NCBI RefSeq assembly: GCF_000002235.5
Contig: NW_022145609.1
Span: forward strand, 6,703,214-6,767,213
DNA from: Strongylocentrotus purpuratus
Lineage: Eukaryota > Echinodermata > Echinoidea > Camarodonta > Strongylocentrotidae
DNA length: 64,000 nucleotides
Direction of reading: 5' to 3'
Position 1 is the stretch's first letter. Every line of letters starts with the position of its first letter. The position numbers were made by a program, and so were the translations under genes. This document shows, piece after piece, positions 35,501-39,414 of this stretch. A model generated the notes under the pieces. That model did no database searches and was not told the DNA's origin. It saw only the letters and a list, made by a program, of their open reading frames with translations.

Positions 35501-37198
35501 ATCGAATCATGAGTTTGTCCTGGTGTACGTCTACCATATATGTGGTGTTCTGTAGGCCCGGGAGCGCATATTTTTGTTTACACAACTGTTTAGCCATTTT
35601 CGCGAAAAAAATCCTAGAAGTGCTCTGGTGAAAGAGTCTAACTCGTCAGCACACATATACACCCAGTGCACACACCCATGGAAGGGCAGATGATAGAAAA
35701 GGGAAACCAAGGAGAGTGGAGAGGATATGGAGAAGGAAAAACAAGGAAATACACCAGGAAAGAGAAGAGGATAAGTCAAATGAAGAACACAGAAAAACAT
35801 AACGGAAGAGCTAAGAGGATTATAGATTCGGGTATAGACTAAGGAAAAACAAAGAAATAGATGACGAAGGAGAACATGATAGATTGAAGTAGAAACAAAG
35901 AATTACATAAAACTGTAGTTGCTGGGTAACTTGCCTACTGGAAGGCCATAGGAGGCACTAACCAAAGACAAGCCAGACTGCTACGGATAATGTTAGACTC
36001 TGTTTCTAGTCGTTTGCACAGTATATTTACCTGAACTGGCTAAACAGTTGTGTAAAAAAATATGCGCGGCCCGGGAAGACCGATGGCCTATTACGTTTGT
36101 TGTTATGGTCGTTATAACGGAGAGCCTTACGTTACCCTTACGATGAGATTATAAATTATAAGAGAAATTGTTTCAATATCCGTAATGATTACCTCTATTT
36201 ATTTATTTTTGCTAGTAGGCAACCTATTGGGAACGGTTTGATTGCATGCAATTACAATTAATTATGATCATCTGGTAGTATCTGACTTATTTATCATTTA
36301 TCTATCAACTCTGATGCTACCTTAATATCTTTAACTCCTGTCTTTTATTTTCACTACCGTCCGTCTTCCCGCAACATCCTCTTCACCTGTCTCTTCTCCA
36401 TTAAAATCAACTTCAGCTGGAGTCCCTTCAGGTTCCATAGCAAGCATCGTAGGAAGCGCTGTTGGTGCTATTCTTGTGATTGTTATCGTTATAATTCTCA
36501 TCATCATCTTTTACAAGCGAAGAAGGTTAGAGAGATACCATGTGCTTAACTTATCCCTCTCATCGGTTCATTCTCATCGAAGTCCTCCATGCAAGATGCT
36601 AAAAACCATATGGCCATAAAAATACAAATCTAAATATGATTGTATTAAAAAATATAAGCCTATATATAAAGTTATATTGTTGCCTTTTTCTTGTTTTCAA
36701 ATGCTATTGAATGGAAATATTCTAAAGCATAACTCTTTTAGAATGCTATGGCAATCCGCTTGAAAAGACCTATTATGTTAATGATATGCATTTTAAAATT
36801 ACCATACCACTTACCACATTTAATGTTTACATGTTTCTATATGTCTATTTATTGGGAATTGATAATTTGTTTAATTATGTATTTCATCAAGGCAATTTAT
36901 CTATGCTTTCATAATATTAACTTTCAGTGATGAATCAGCCCCTACTAGGTCTAAAGGGAAGGAGTCCGATTCGTCTGCGCAGTATGAGAACCCTGTATTT
37001 GATCCGTCAAAGACAGACGTCCATACCTACCAAGATCTGCACACTGACATTCATAACTACCAAGATGTTAATACCGATGCTAAGAGCTACGGTAATCTTG
37101 CTGACCCTCAGACCGACCAAAATCTAAAGGAACCTGATCAAGAAGCTATATACGAAGACATAAATACAGAATATGTCAACGTGCTCAAGAAGAATTGA
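1344..37198 (+). CDS. Tie-like multidomain receptor without a kinase (27 exons)
   Basis: Predicted type I membrane receptor of about 1,800 residues, probably a cell-surface receptor for a secreted or cell-bound ligand. Exons: 1344-1413, 5744-6058, 7108-7350, 7974-8105, 8813-8968, 11578-11715, 12526-12564, 13194-13625, 14557-14871, 15889-15956, 16360-16591, 17988-18290, 18878-19207, 20236-20535, 21387-21680, 22066-22392, 23167-23304, 27514-27678, 28362-28612, 29091-29166, 30185-30285, 30948-31158, 31855-31954, 32632-32875, 34725-34764, 36417-36525, 36928-37198. Every junction keeps phase, and all introns are GT-AG except one GC-AG. The Ig-Ig-EGF3-Ig-FN3 order and many residues match vertebrate Tie1/Tie2 ectodomains; Tie proteins have three FN3 domains, this one has ten. 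The intracellular part has only 96 residues and no kinase motifs. Two exon starts (FN3-4, FN3-5) are uncertain. Family resemblance is seen from sequence; function is inferred. Confidence 0.85.
1414..5743 (+). other. Intron 1, mostly non-coding
   Basis: No coding exon was found here. It holds a poly(G) tract and (ATA)n microsatellite near 2265-2360, a degenerate dispersed repeat ending in the TTTATATAGCG-type tail (about 2345-2545, minus orientation), poly(G) at 3197-3212, a GC-rich hairpin at 3846-3889 (CGGCCG arms), and a (TTG)n microsatellite at about 5480-5515 followed by poly(T)/poly(G). A 102-codon open frame at 4934-5242 has no recognised domain. Confidence 0.5.
5744..6058 (+). CDS. Exon 2: Tie-type N-terminal Ig-like domain 1
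   Basis: Phase 1-1 exon coding for about residues 24-128. It begins DIVDLTLVTNHPLL, matching the Tie2 start MDLILINSLPLV, and ends GAFYAAFEYEG...STVVLMPNG, matching GAYFCEGRVRGEA...TMKM. The canonical second Ig cysteine is replaced (GAFYAAF against GAYFCEG), so the usual intradomain disulphide seems to be missing. In Tie receptors the N-terminal Ig-Ig-EGF head binds ligand. Confidence 0.75.
6600..6815 (-). mobile_element. Old SINE copy, inverted
   Basis: Faint matches to the same family: TTCAGCCGGACAACCATGGT, TAATGTAGATAAATGTCTTG and CCAAAGGAAA, in the same order as at 46930. Poorly preserved. Confidence 0.5.
7108..7350 (+). CDS. Exon 3: Ig-like domain 2
   Basis: Phase 1-1 exon, about residues 129-209. 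The stretch TLTVHEGEDVTLDVV...FRWRFNGDVVPDS...LNQAGVYKCFLVG has the Ig E-F motif (AGVYKC) and parallels the Tie2 second Ig domain (TLTMTVDKGDNVNISF...QDAGVYSARYIGG). Typical acceptor (tttacag) and donor (gtaagt). Confidence 0.8.
7527..7715 (-). repeat. 190-bp dispersed repeat, inverted copy
   Basis: Reverse complement contains ACTAGTTTGGCCTGGGGGAT, CTCTCAATTAACATAAGAAA, CATGGGGACCAACGG and GCATTGTTTGCTATA, the landmarks of the copies at 10745, 43945 and 46755. Confidence 0.8.
7974..8105 (+). CDS. Exon 4: EGF-like module 1 (Tie type)
   Basis: Phase 1-1 exon, about residues 210-253. The pattern CPAYRWGSECEHTC...C.NGG.CDADSGECVCPPGFKGTTCEH is almost residue for residue the first Tie2 EGF module (C..QKWGPECNHLC...[25 protein letters not shown]), with eight cysteines in the Tie/laminin-like spacing. 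Confidence 0.92.
8224..8275. repeat. (CA)n microsatellite beside a poly(G) run
   Basis: An ACACACATACACACACACAC stretch. Poly(G) of about 17 lies just before it (about 8185-8200), in the intron after EGF module 1. Confidence 0.85.
8813..8968 (+). CDS. Exon 5: EGF-like module 2 (Tie type)
   Basis: Phase 1-1 exon, about residues 254-305. It carries the diagnostic Tie2 EGF2 segment: LFCLPDPFGCTCAAGFMGINC here against [21 protein letters not shown] in human Tie2. This is the strongest single piece of evidence for Tie ancestry. The first cysteine of the module is replaced (VLGSNRFG against CELHTFG). Confidence 0.92.
9565..9926. mobile_element. Miniature hAT-type element, poly(G/C)-rich
   Basis: Flanked by a perfect 8-bp direct repeat AGCCTAGG (9557-9564 and 9927-9934), the hAT target-site length. 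Imperfect terminal inverted repeats: left AAGGCGCGTACACAGG, right (reverse complement) CAGTGGCGTACGCAGG, 12 of 16 matching. Inside are several G or C homopolymers and two tandem copies of a segment with CAGCGGYTGGCTGARTCGTT. There is no coding capacity. Confidence 0.7.
10745..10940 (+). repeat. 190-bp dispersed repeat
   Basis: CAGCCAGAAGGGATTAGACC, CATTTAACATAAGAAAAGGA, GGATCATGGGGGACCAACAG, CTATATAGAGGGACC and GCTACAAGTAGGACAGTGTG. It has AAGGC-type ends that are roughly inverted, as for a MITE. Confidence 0.8.
11020..11475. repeat. Palindromic minisatellite: 16-mer array followed by its inverse
   Basis: Left half (to about 11235) is a run of variants of GACAACTACCCCCTAG. Right half is a run of CTAGGGGGTAGTTGTC variants. 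The order of variant units is mirrored too: CGGATAACCACCCCAGTCAA at left pairs with TTGACTGGGGGTTGTTATCC at right. It could fold into one hairpin of about 210 bp per arm. Confidence 0.88.
11578..11715 (+). CDS. Exon 6: EGF-like module 3 (Tie type)
   Basis: Phase 1-1 exon, about residues 306-351. It begins ECNPGTYGANCLQECHCS, matching the third Tie2 EGF module (ACHPGFYGPDCKLRCSC), and ends DGWTGVNCQ, matching PGWQGLQCE. The acceptor is ttttttaaag and the donor gtgatt. Confidence 0.9.
11745..11880 (-). mobile_element. LINE 3'-end fragment, inverted
   Basis: A TTTATTTATTTATTCACGG tail followed by GTAAAAACCCAGTTCAGCTG and GCTGTTTTACAGTGGGGCCG. Similar A-rich 3' ends in minus orientation occur at 16745 and 24940. 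Tentative. Confidence 0.45.
12526..13625 (+). CDS. Exons 7-8: Ser/Thr/Pro-rich linker and Ig-like domain 3
   Basis: Exon 7 (12526-12564) is a 13-codon linker with an acidic run (DVDDDT). Exon 8 (13194-13625) opens with about 45 residues rich in Thr, Ser and Pro, a probable O-glycosylated stalk. It continues into an Ig-like fold: LTTLVCIVTGSPPPTSENISV, two N-X-S/T sites, and a late Cys (NFMCLLRRPDG). Tie2 has its third Ig domain at this place, directly after the EGF modules. The mucin-like insert is not in vertebrate Tie. Confidence 0.75.
14557..14871 (+). CDS. Exon 9: FN3 domain 1
   Basis: Complete FN3 domain in one phase 1-1 exon, about residues 509-613. Visible signatures: SITITWTPS (strand B Trp), GYRVYYTTHG (strand C), ITNLTRDTEYDFRVTASREG (the E-F tyrosine corner). 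This is a classical FN3 without the extra cysteines of the following domains. Confidence 0.9.
15645..15822 (+). mobile_element. CR1-like LINE 3'-end fragment with (ATCA)n tail
   Basis: AAGCTCTCGAGCTTTCGTGG, TTGTATAATGTTGTATGTTG and GGCGAATAAAAATCAATCAA, with ATCA repeats at the end, the 3' tail style of CR1. It lies just upstream of exon 10. Confidence 0.6.
15889..16591 (+). CDS. Exons 10-11: FN3 domain 2, split by a phase-0 intron
   Basis: Exon 10 (15889-15956) gives VPSEAPVLSVSNNGRTFITLD-W-K and exon 11 (16360-16591) the rest of the domain. The split falls just after the strand B Trp and is phase 0, unlike most introns of the gene. Type A cysteines: one in the B-C loop (ESWGCSAL) and one before strand F (LEDCTTYNI). 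Confidence 0.85.
16740..16915 (-). mobile_element. LINE 3'-end fragment, inverted
   Basis: TTTATTCATCTTTATTCAGG, then ATAAAACCCAGGACAGAG and GCAGGGTTGAACAATTACAA, the layout of an inverted non-LTR 3' end. No coding part. Confidence 0.4.
16975..17790. repeat. Tandem duplication, about 345-bp unit in 2.3 copies, with (GA)n inside
   Basis: Landmarks TACGGTGGTCATATCTATCA / TACCGTCATCATATCTGTCA, GGGAACCTATCTCCATAGAG / GAGAACCTGTCCCCATAGAG / GGGAACCTATCTCTATACTA recur about 345 bp apart. The first two copies each hold a long (GA)n tract (about 17080-17175 and 17440-17535). Confidence 0.8.
17988..18290 (+). CDS. Exon 12: FN3 domain 3
   Basis: Phase 1-1 exon, about residues 714-814. IEVSWALSSGLCSPDYYII has the strand B Trp and a B-C loop Cys, and KLACQS has a second Cys in the C'-E region (type B). 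LVGLEPYSRYKITVIAVNGAG is a textbook F-G segment. Confidence 0.9.
18420..18640 (+). mobile_element. tRNA-derived SINE with poly(A) tail
   Basis: The head GCGCGATAGCTTAGTTGG (A box) and CGAGTTCGAAACC (B box at about 18470-18481) look like a tRNA. The body CCCTTTGGTAAGGCATTAAT...GTCCCTCGGAGAGGACC recurs in weaker copies at 52.7 and 53.1 kb. It ends in A12 at about 18627-18639. Confidence 0.8.
18878..19207 (+). CDS. Exon 13: FN3 domain 4, start uncertain, apparent one-base frame problem
   Basis: The core reads GFTWQPLNC...FNGLEACTMYELSINAVN (type A cysteines) and ends in phase 1 at gtaagt. Two acceptors compete. The one ending at 18909 (cttcag) looks better and in phase 1 gives PPSNITNVRVSNT, a typical FN3 A-strand, but this runs out of frame with GFTWQ, as if one base too many lay near 18948-18960. 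The acceptor ending at 18877 (tttag|GTACG) keeps phase 1 with no stop but gives an atypical start (RTFSYISASLQHRP). This is either an assembly indel, a real frameshift, or acceptor use that bypasses it. The rest of the domain is certain. Confidence 0.7.
20236..20535 (+). CDS. Exon 14: FN3 domain 5
   Basis: About residues 925-1024. NQIRVYWIVPSQC gives the strand B Trp and a B-C loop Cys; ISRKACQDVP gives the second type B Cys; LSDMEYYATYNISIIAVIRR is the F-G segment. The acceptor at 20235 (aaaaaaag after ttttttctct) keeps phase 1 and most of strand A; a second possible acceptor ends at 20259 (tgcag), also in phase, but would remove strand A. The donor gtatgt is clear. Confidence 0.75.
20740..21265. 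repeat. About 520-bp dispersed repeat, uninterrupted copy
   Basis: Shared with 35160-36205: GCAAAAGTTTCTRAAGCT, TTGCTCATCGCGTATGTTCC, TCGCGCC, AAAGGGCAAATG, GTCCTGGTGTACGTCTACC, TGTAGGCCCGGGAAGAC and ATAACGGAGAGCC. Family not recognised. It lies in the intron before FN3-6. Confidence 0.85.
21387..21680 (+). CDS. Exon 15: FN3 domain 6
   Basis: Phase 1-1 exon, about residues 1025-1122. SLRFVWEEPSCESL (strand B Trp, B-C loop Cys) and ITDLDACTEYRFRIRVV (Cys before strand F) make it type A, like FN3-2 and FN3-4. Confidence 0.9.
22066..22392 (+). CDS. Exon 16: FN3 domain 7
   Basis: Phase 1-1 exon, about residues 1123-1231. LTISWQPPSSPPCQPTHYEI and LQGDMCEDN show the type B cysteine pair shared with FN3-3 and FN3-5; LELRPNSEYMVFVRGRTSSG is the F-G segment. 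Acceptor cttatcag, donor gttagt. Confidence 0.9.
22634..22809. mobile_element. Small MITE with hAT-like ends
   Basis: Starts CAGGGGAGGATCTAGC and ends with the near complement (reads CAGGGGCGAATCTACGGG on the other strand), 176 bp, with poly(G) near both ends. No convincing target duplication, so family and exact ends are tentative. Confidence 0.5.
23167..27678 (+). CDS. Exons 17-18: FN3 domain 8, split by the LINE-bearing intron
   Basis: Exon 17 (23167-23304) codes for PPTNIQSTSIKKRSIVFSW...ECGDRNGPISSYEVML. Exon 18 (27514-27678) codes for the second half, FDLIPYSIYRIRIRAWNYELAG. Both are phase 1-1, so the domain is cut by a phase-1 intron of 4.2 kb that holds a dispersed repeat, a SINE and a LINE. 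It has the B-C loop Cys but lacks the Cys before strand F (LIPYSIY where type A has LxxCTxY). Confidence 0.85.
23698..24225 (+). repeat. Dispersed repeat with TTATGCCTTCGCCCGCCAAA start
   Basis: Starts with a small hairpin (TTATGCCTT...AAGGCATAA), then CCGTCCTTCCGTTCGTACGT, CGATATCTCAAGAACCGCTC and, at the end, GGGCTGAGACGCAGTCGCCT. The repeated 'AGAACC..TAGAGAAATGAA' blocks suggest an internally duplicated non-coding element. Family not named. Confidence 0.55.
24708..24960 (+). mobile_element. tRNA-derived SINE
   Basis: The tRNA-like head has a B box (GAGGTTCAAATCCCAGC) followed by the family body GGCACTAATAT...TAAATGGGTACCTG, also seen at 40966 and, inverted, at 46930 and 29525. Its TTATTTATTTATT tail meets the 3' end of the antisense LINE, so the two share or abut the tail. 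Confidence 0.75.
24960..27485 (-). mobile_element. LINE (CR1/Jockey-type non-LTR retrotransposon), 5'-truncated, long intact RT frame
   Basis: One open frame (660 codons at 25358-27340, continuing in frame to about 27485 without an ATG) holds a complete reverse transcriptase: RPISLLPSFSKVLERIVYNR, DQFGFRRSHSTDLALL, FMDLSKAFDTLDHSIL, GVPQGSILGPLLFLIYIND and the catalytic LFADDTSVF. The C-terminus GPDVWNSLPNDIRN is common in this group. The endonuclease and ORF1 are missing, so it is a 5'-truncated copy, probably young because the frame is open. It has a 3' UTR of about 400 bp and an AAATAAAT-type tail at about 24938-24961. It lies antisense in the intron that splits FN3-8. Confidence 0.88.
28362..29166 (+). 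CDS. Exons 19-20: FN3 domain 9, joined by a GC-AG intron
   Basis: Exon 19 (28362-28612) gives PAPPIEVKLPS...ITVEWMSPNPP...GYYILYW...HLQRDTNYSVQ. Exon 20 (29091-29166) continues VMAETILGFGSPSPDPPVV. The join restores a perfect F-G strand and keeps phase 0, but the donor is CAG|gcaagt, the consensus form of the minor GC donor. A nearby GT (after ...LAGVL) would break phase. It has its own close Cys pair (ECRDGQC). Confidence 0.85.
29525..29760 (-). mobile_element. tRNA-derived SINE, inverted and degenerate
   Basis: Shares GGCTTTAGCCGAGCTACCAT, GGGTGGAGTGTGGCAAATG and CATCTTGCCAAAAGACATC with the copy at 46930. It has an internal poly(C) run at 29596-29607. Confidence 0.7.
30185..31158 (+). CDS. 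Exons 21-22: FN3 domain 10, split by a phase-0 intron
   Basis: Exon 21 (30185-30285) codes for IPSEPQEVAVSRRSKSLLIT-WREP...ISYT and exon 22 (30948-31158) for LAYKVKG...LGDLEPATLYEVYVVGSTSKG. The acceptor of exon 22 follows a long CT-rich tract (about 30875-30945). No extra cysteines. The domain ends EEFTEPPAG. Confidence 0.88.
31855..34764 (+). CDS. Exons 23-25: R2B receptor-phosphatase-like membrane-proximal domain with furin-like site
   Basis: Exons 31855-31954, 32632-32875 and 34725-34764 code for about residues 1546-1673. ILVAVEER...VTRRRRQ...SSYIAANISKDDLP...LTIGDNETYGHYHNAPL parallels the last extracellular domain of PTPRM/PTPRK (LIVVEEE...RPRRTK...QYYFAAEFPADSL...FTIGDNKTYNGYWNTPL). 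RRRR (about residues 1593-1596) fits the furin consensus and sits where those phosphatases are cleaved into two associated chains. The similarity is seen in sequence; cleavage is inferred. Exons are linked in phases 1-2-0-1. Confidence 0.82.
33008..33499. mobile_element. Foldback element with long inverted repeats, about 490 bp
   Basis: Left AATGCCTAGGTCACATTTGC pairs with right GCAAATGCGACCTAGACATT. The pairing continues inward through GCCGCGGCGG, CAATAGCAATTATAGGA, ACGGTCACAT, GAATTTGTGGAG and GCCGTACGGC to a centre near 33250. GC-rich, no coding capacity. It lies in the intron before exon 25. Confidence 0.85.
33765..34479. mobile_element. DNA-transposon relic with inverted ends and a THAP-like scrap
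   Basis: Ends TTAAAGAGGAATTAACCTC and (inverted) TTAAGGGGAATCAACCTC, 16 of 19 or better. At 34215-34232 the + strand reads ICSDHF, the tail signature of THAP zinc fingers found in P-element-type transposases and host proteins. The rest of a THAP domain is not in order around it, so this may be chance. Confidence 0.45.
35160..36205. repeat. Dispersed repeat (same family as 20740), split by a MITE
   Basis: Same landmarks in the same order as 20740-21265, interrupted at GGCCCGGGA by the 504-bp element. It lies in the intron before the transmembrane exon. Confidence 0.85.
35564..36067. mobile_element. 504-bp Mutator-type MITE nested in another repeat
   Basis: Inverted ends GCGCATATTTTTGTTTACAC and (reverse complement of the right end) GCGCATATTTTTTTACACAA continue as CAACTGTTTAGCCA on both arms. 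A perfect 9-bp duplication GGCCCGGGA lies at 35555-35563 and 36068-36076; 9 bp is the Mutator/MULE length. The sister repeat at 20740-21260 has the uninterrupted site (21129-21137). Confidence 0.85.
36417..36525 (+). CDS. Exon 26: transmembrane helix
   Basis: Phase 1-2 exon, about residues 1674-1709. SIVGSAVGAILVIVIVII continues as LIIIF and is followed by a basic stop-transfer YKRRR. The GxxxG-like glycines at its start (VGSAVGA) could favour helix pairing. A second possible acceptor (ccttcag at 36431) also lies in this exon. Confidence 0.92.
36928..37198 (+). CDS. Exon 27: kinase-less cytoplasmic tail with six tyrosine motifs, stop TGA
   Basis: Codes for residues 1710-1799 and the stop. 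The tail is hydrophilic and acidic, with YENP (1729), YQDL (1744), YQDV (1754), YGNL (1764), YEDI (1785) and YVNV (1792). The middle three lie in a 10-residue tandem repeat. YVNV and YENP/YGNL have Asn at +2 or nearby as preferred by Grb2-type SH2 domains, YEDI resembles the Src-family SH2 ligand YEEI, and YQDL-x6-YQDV nearly fits an ITAM (YxxL/I-x6-8-YxxL/I). No kinase or phosphatase domain follows: the stop is clean and the next 2.2 kb has no coding similarity. Motif preferences are established knowledge; use here is inferred. Confidence 0.9.
37016..37105 (+). repeat. Coding tandem repeat, three 30-bp units (10 residues each)
   Basis: The units read DVHTYQDLHT, DIHNYQDVNT and DAKSYGNLAD, each with one tyrosine at position 5. 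The third is the most diverged. The spacing puts two YxxL/V motifs six residues apart. Confidence 0.85.
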
Positions 37199-39414
37199 AT
37201 ACATTAGAAGAAGGAAGATCCAAGTCAATCGCAATGATTTTGAGTTCTCAAGAATTTAAAAGACTTAAGAGGGATAACATATTTTCAGTCTTGATTTATT
37301 ACAAATATATTTTCATTTTTCAATCATTTCATCAAGAAGCAACCATACTTTAAATCTAATCGCAAAATATTAAAGTTCATCTTAATAGCTAAAAAAAAAA
37401 TCATTCTGATGGACTTGGGCGTTTTTTCTTATGTATCAAATTAGAATACCATGACGAATAGTTGTCAAAAACTATCATGGCTTCCTGTCCTTCGTCCTGT
37501 GCTTCTCTTTCTCTGTTTACACCTTGTCTACTCGCGTTATTCCCAAATCTTTTGATATCAGCGATCCCTTGAAATGTTCCTTTTTTAATAACATGATTCG
37601 CACAAGTCTGAAAATTTTGGATAAAAACAGTTGTAGATCTTAGGTCCCACTCTACATGAAAGTCAAGGTATGGGATGAGTTTATTTAAATGTACACACAC
37701 ATTTATATATATATATGTACTTATCCTCGTTCATTGAAGTTTGTTTTCTACTTTCATTTCCTGAATAATGTGAATGTAAAGGAACGCATGAATCTTACAT
37801 CATGGAGCAAGAGAGATATTTCTATTTCTGATTTGTTTTCCCCCTTCTCTATCATGTGCTGAGGTTTCTGATGAAAACGATTTCAGGAAATAACAGATAT
37901 GTTTTTTAATTATTCAATCCAGGTACAAGTATAAAAGAAAACGTATTGAATCATGTATATACACGTAAAATACGAAGGCATGTTCCATCATGTAAGTCGT
38001 GTTTTGAGGTATCAGTAGGACAATACAATATTCCGCTGTACTTGTTGTCTGTATGGGAATACTAGTGTTGATGCCTGCTATTTCTAGTGTAAAGCATTAT
38101 TACCCCACTGTTTGACAATAATGAATAAATTATCAATCATTATTATTGTAATTATTCTTATCATTATTATCATTAGGCCTATTATTATCATTATTATTAT
38201 CATTATTGTTATCATAATTATCATTATCATTATTGTTATTATTTCTACTATCTCTACTAAACAGTGGAATTCAATTTCATAAATAGGTCAACGATAATGT
38301 GATAGAATGTAAACGATGAAAAACGAAAATATAAGTTGTAAATATAAACATAAACTACGCATCATATTGTTATGTGAAAGCTTTGTGTCATGTAATGGTG
38401 GGTGTTTAGGAAAAAAATTGTAGATAGTAGAATTAGAAGTTAATTAGTAGAGTTAGATAATGCAATCCAAATCAAAATGTTTATATTTCCATATGAGCAG
38501 GAAATGTGTAGGCAAATATTAAATGTGAATACTGATAACTAAACGTATAGAACACACAATATGTATACCTTAAAGAAGTTTTAATAATAAAGAATACAAC
38601 AAAAGATAGAGTTATTTTGTTTGGTGTGAGCTCGTCAATTAGCACTTTGAACGTTCCTCACCTAAAATTAATCCGTCTGATTATTAAGGCAGTGTGGAAT
38701 TTGGCAGACTGTGCTAACAGTCCGCCGAATACCAGCCAGATTACTTTGCGGTAACAATTAATACAACAAAAGAATGCATTAAAGATAAAGTTAAGTTCTG
38801 GTCATGCGATTGCATTGTGAAAGAAAAGGTGTGGAATGGAAATCATGTAGCATGTAAATATTGGTGTGAACTGCAAGGTTCTGGAATCATCAAAATCATA
38901 ATAAATTTAATGGTGGATGATAGTGTTGTTGAAAAGTAAATGTCAGGTTGATTTGCATTTACAGAAGTGTAATTGATGTTGTACTGCAAATTGTAAACAC
39001 CACGCCATCACACGTCATTTGTAGATCTCCATTCAGTCATACCATTTAATCTACCATGGCTTAGCAAAGTTTGTCCAAAAACCCAACAGAGAGGGCCTTT
39101 TTAATACTCATCTTTCTGGGGCCCGTTCTTTGATACCAACGACATGACAGTCACAACTTGATATGCTACGGAAATGTCTTTGATTTTCCTAAACCGTTTT
39201 ACAAAAAGCTGACTAGCTAGACATCTCATGATAACGATACTATTGGCGGGAAGAGGAGCCTAGGCTTTGTTTTTGAGATGGGTACCCTCAAATATTTTCA
39301 TTTGATAGTTTAAGAAAAATACAACTTTATAATTTTCGTAGTAAAAATACGATGCTATAAGAATTGCGGCAGATGTTTTAGGCTTCAACAAAACAGTTAA
39401 ACGACACAACGCAG
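37199..39414 (+). other. Receptor 3' UTR and intergenic gap
   Basis: AT-rich, with an (ATT)n-rich stretch at about 38140-38250. Candidate polyadenylation signals AATAAA lie at 38124-38129 and 38586-38591. No helicase motif (Walker A GxGKT, DEIH, SAT) and no other exon is recognisable, which matters for the DHX36-like gene that follows. Confidence 0.6.
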
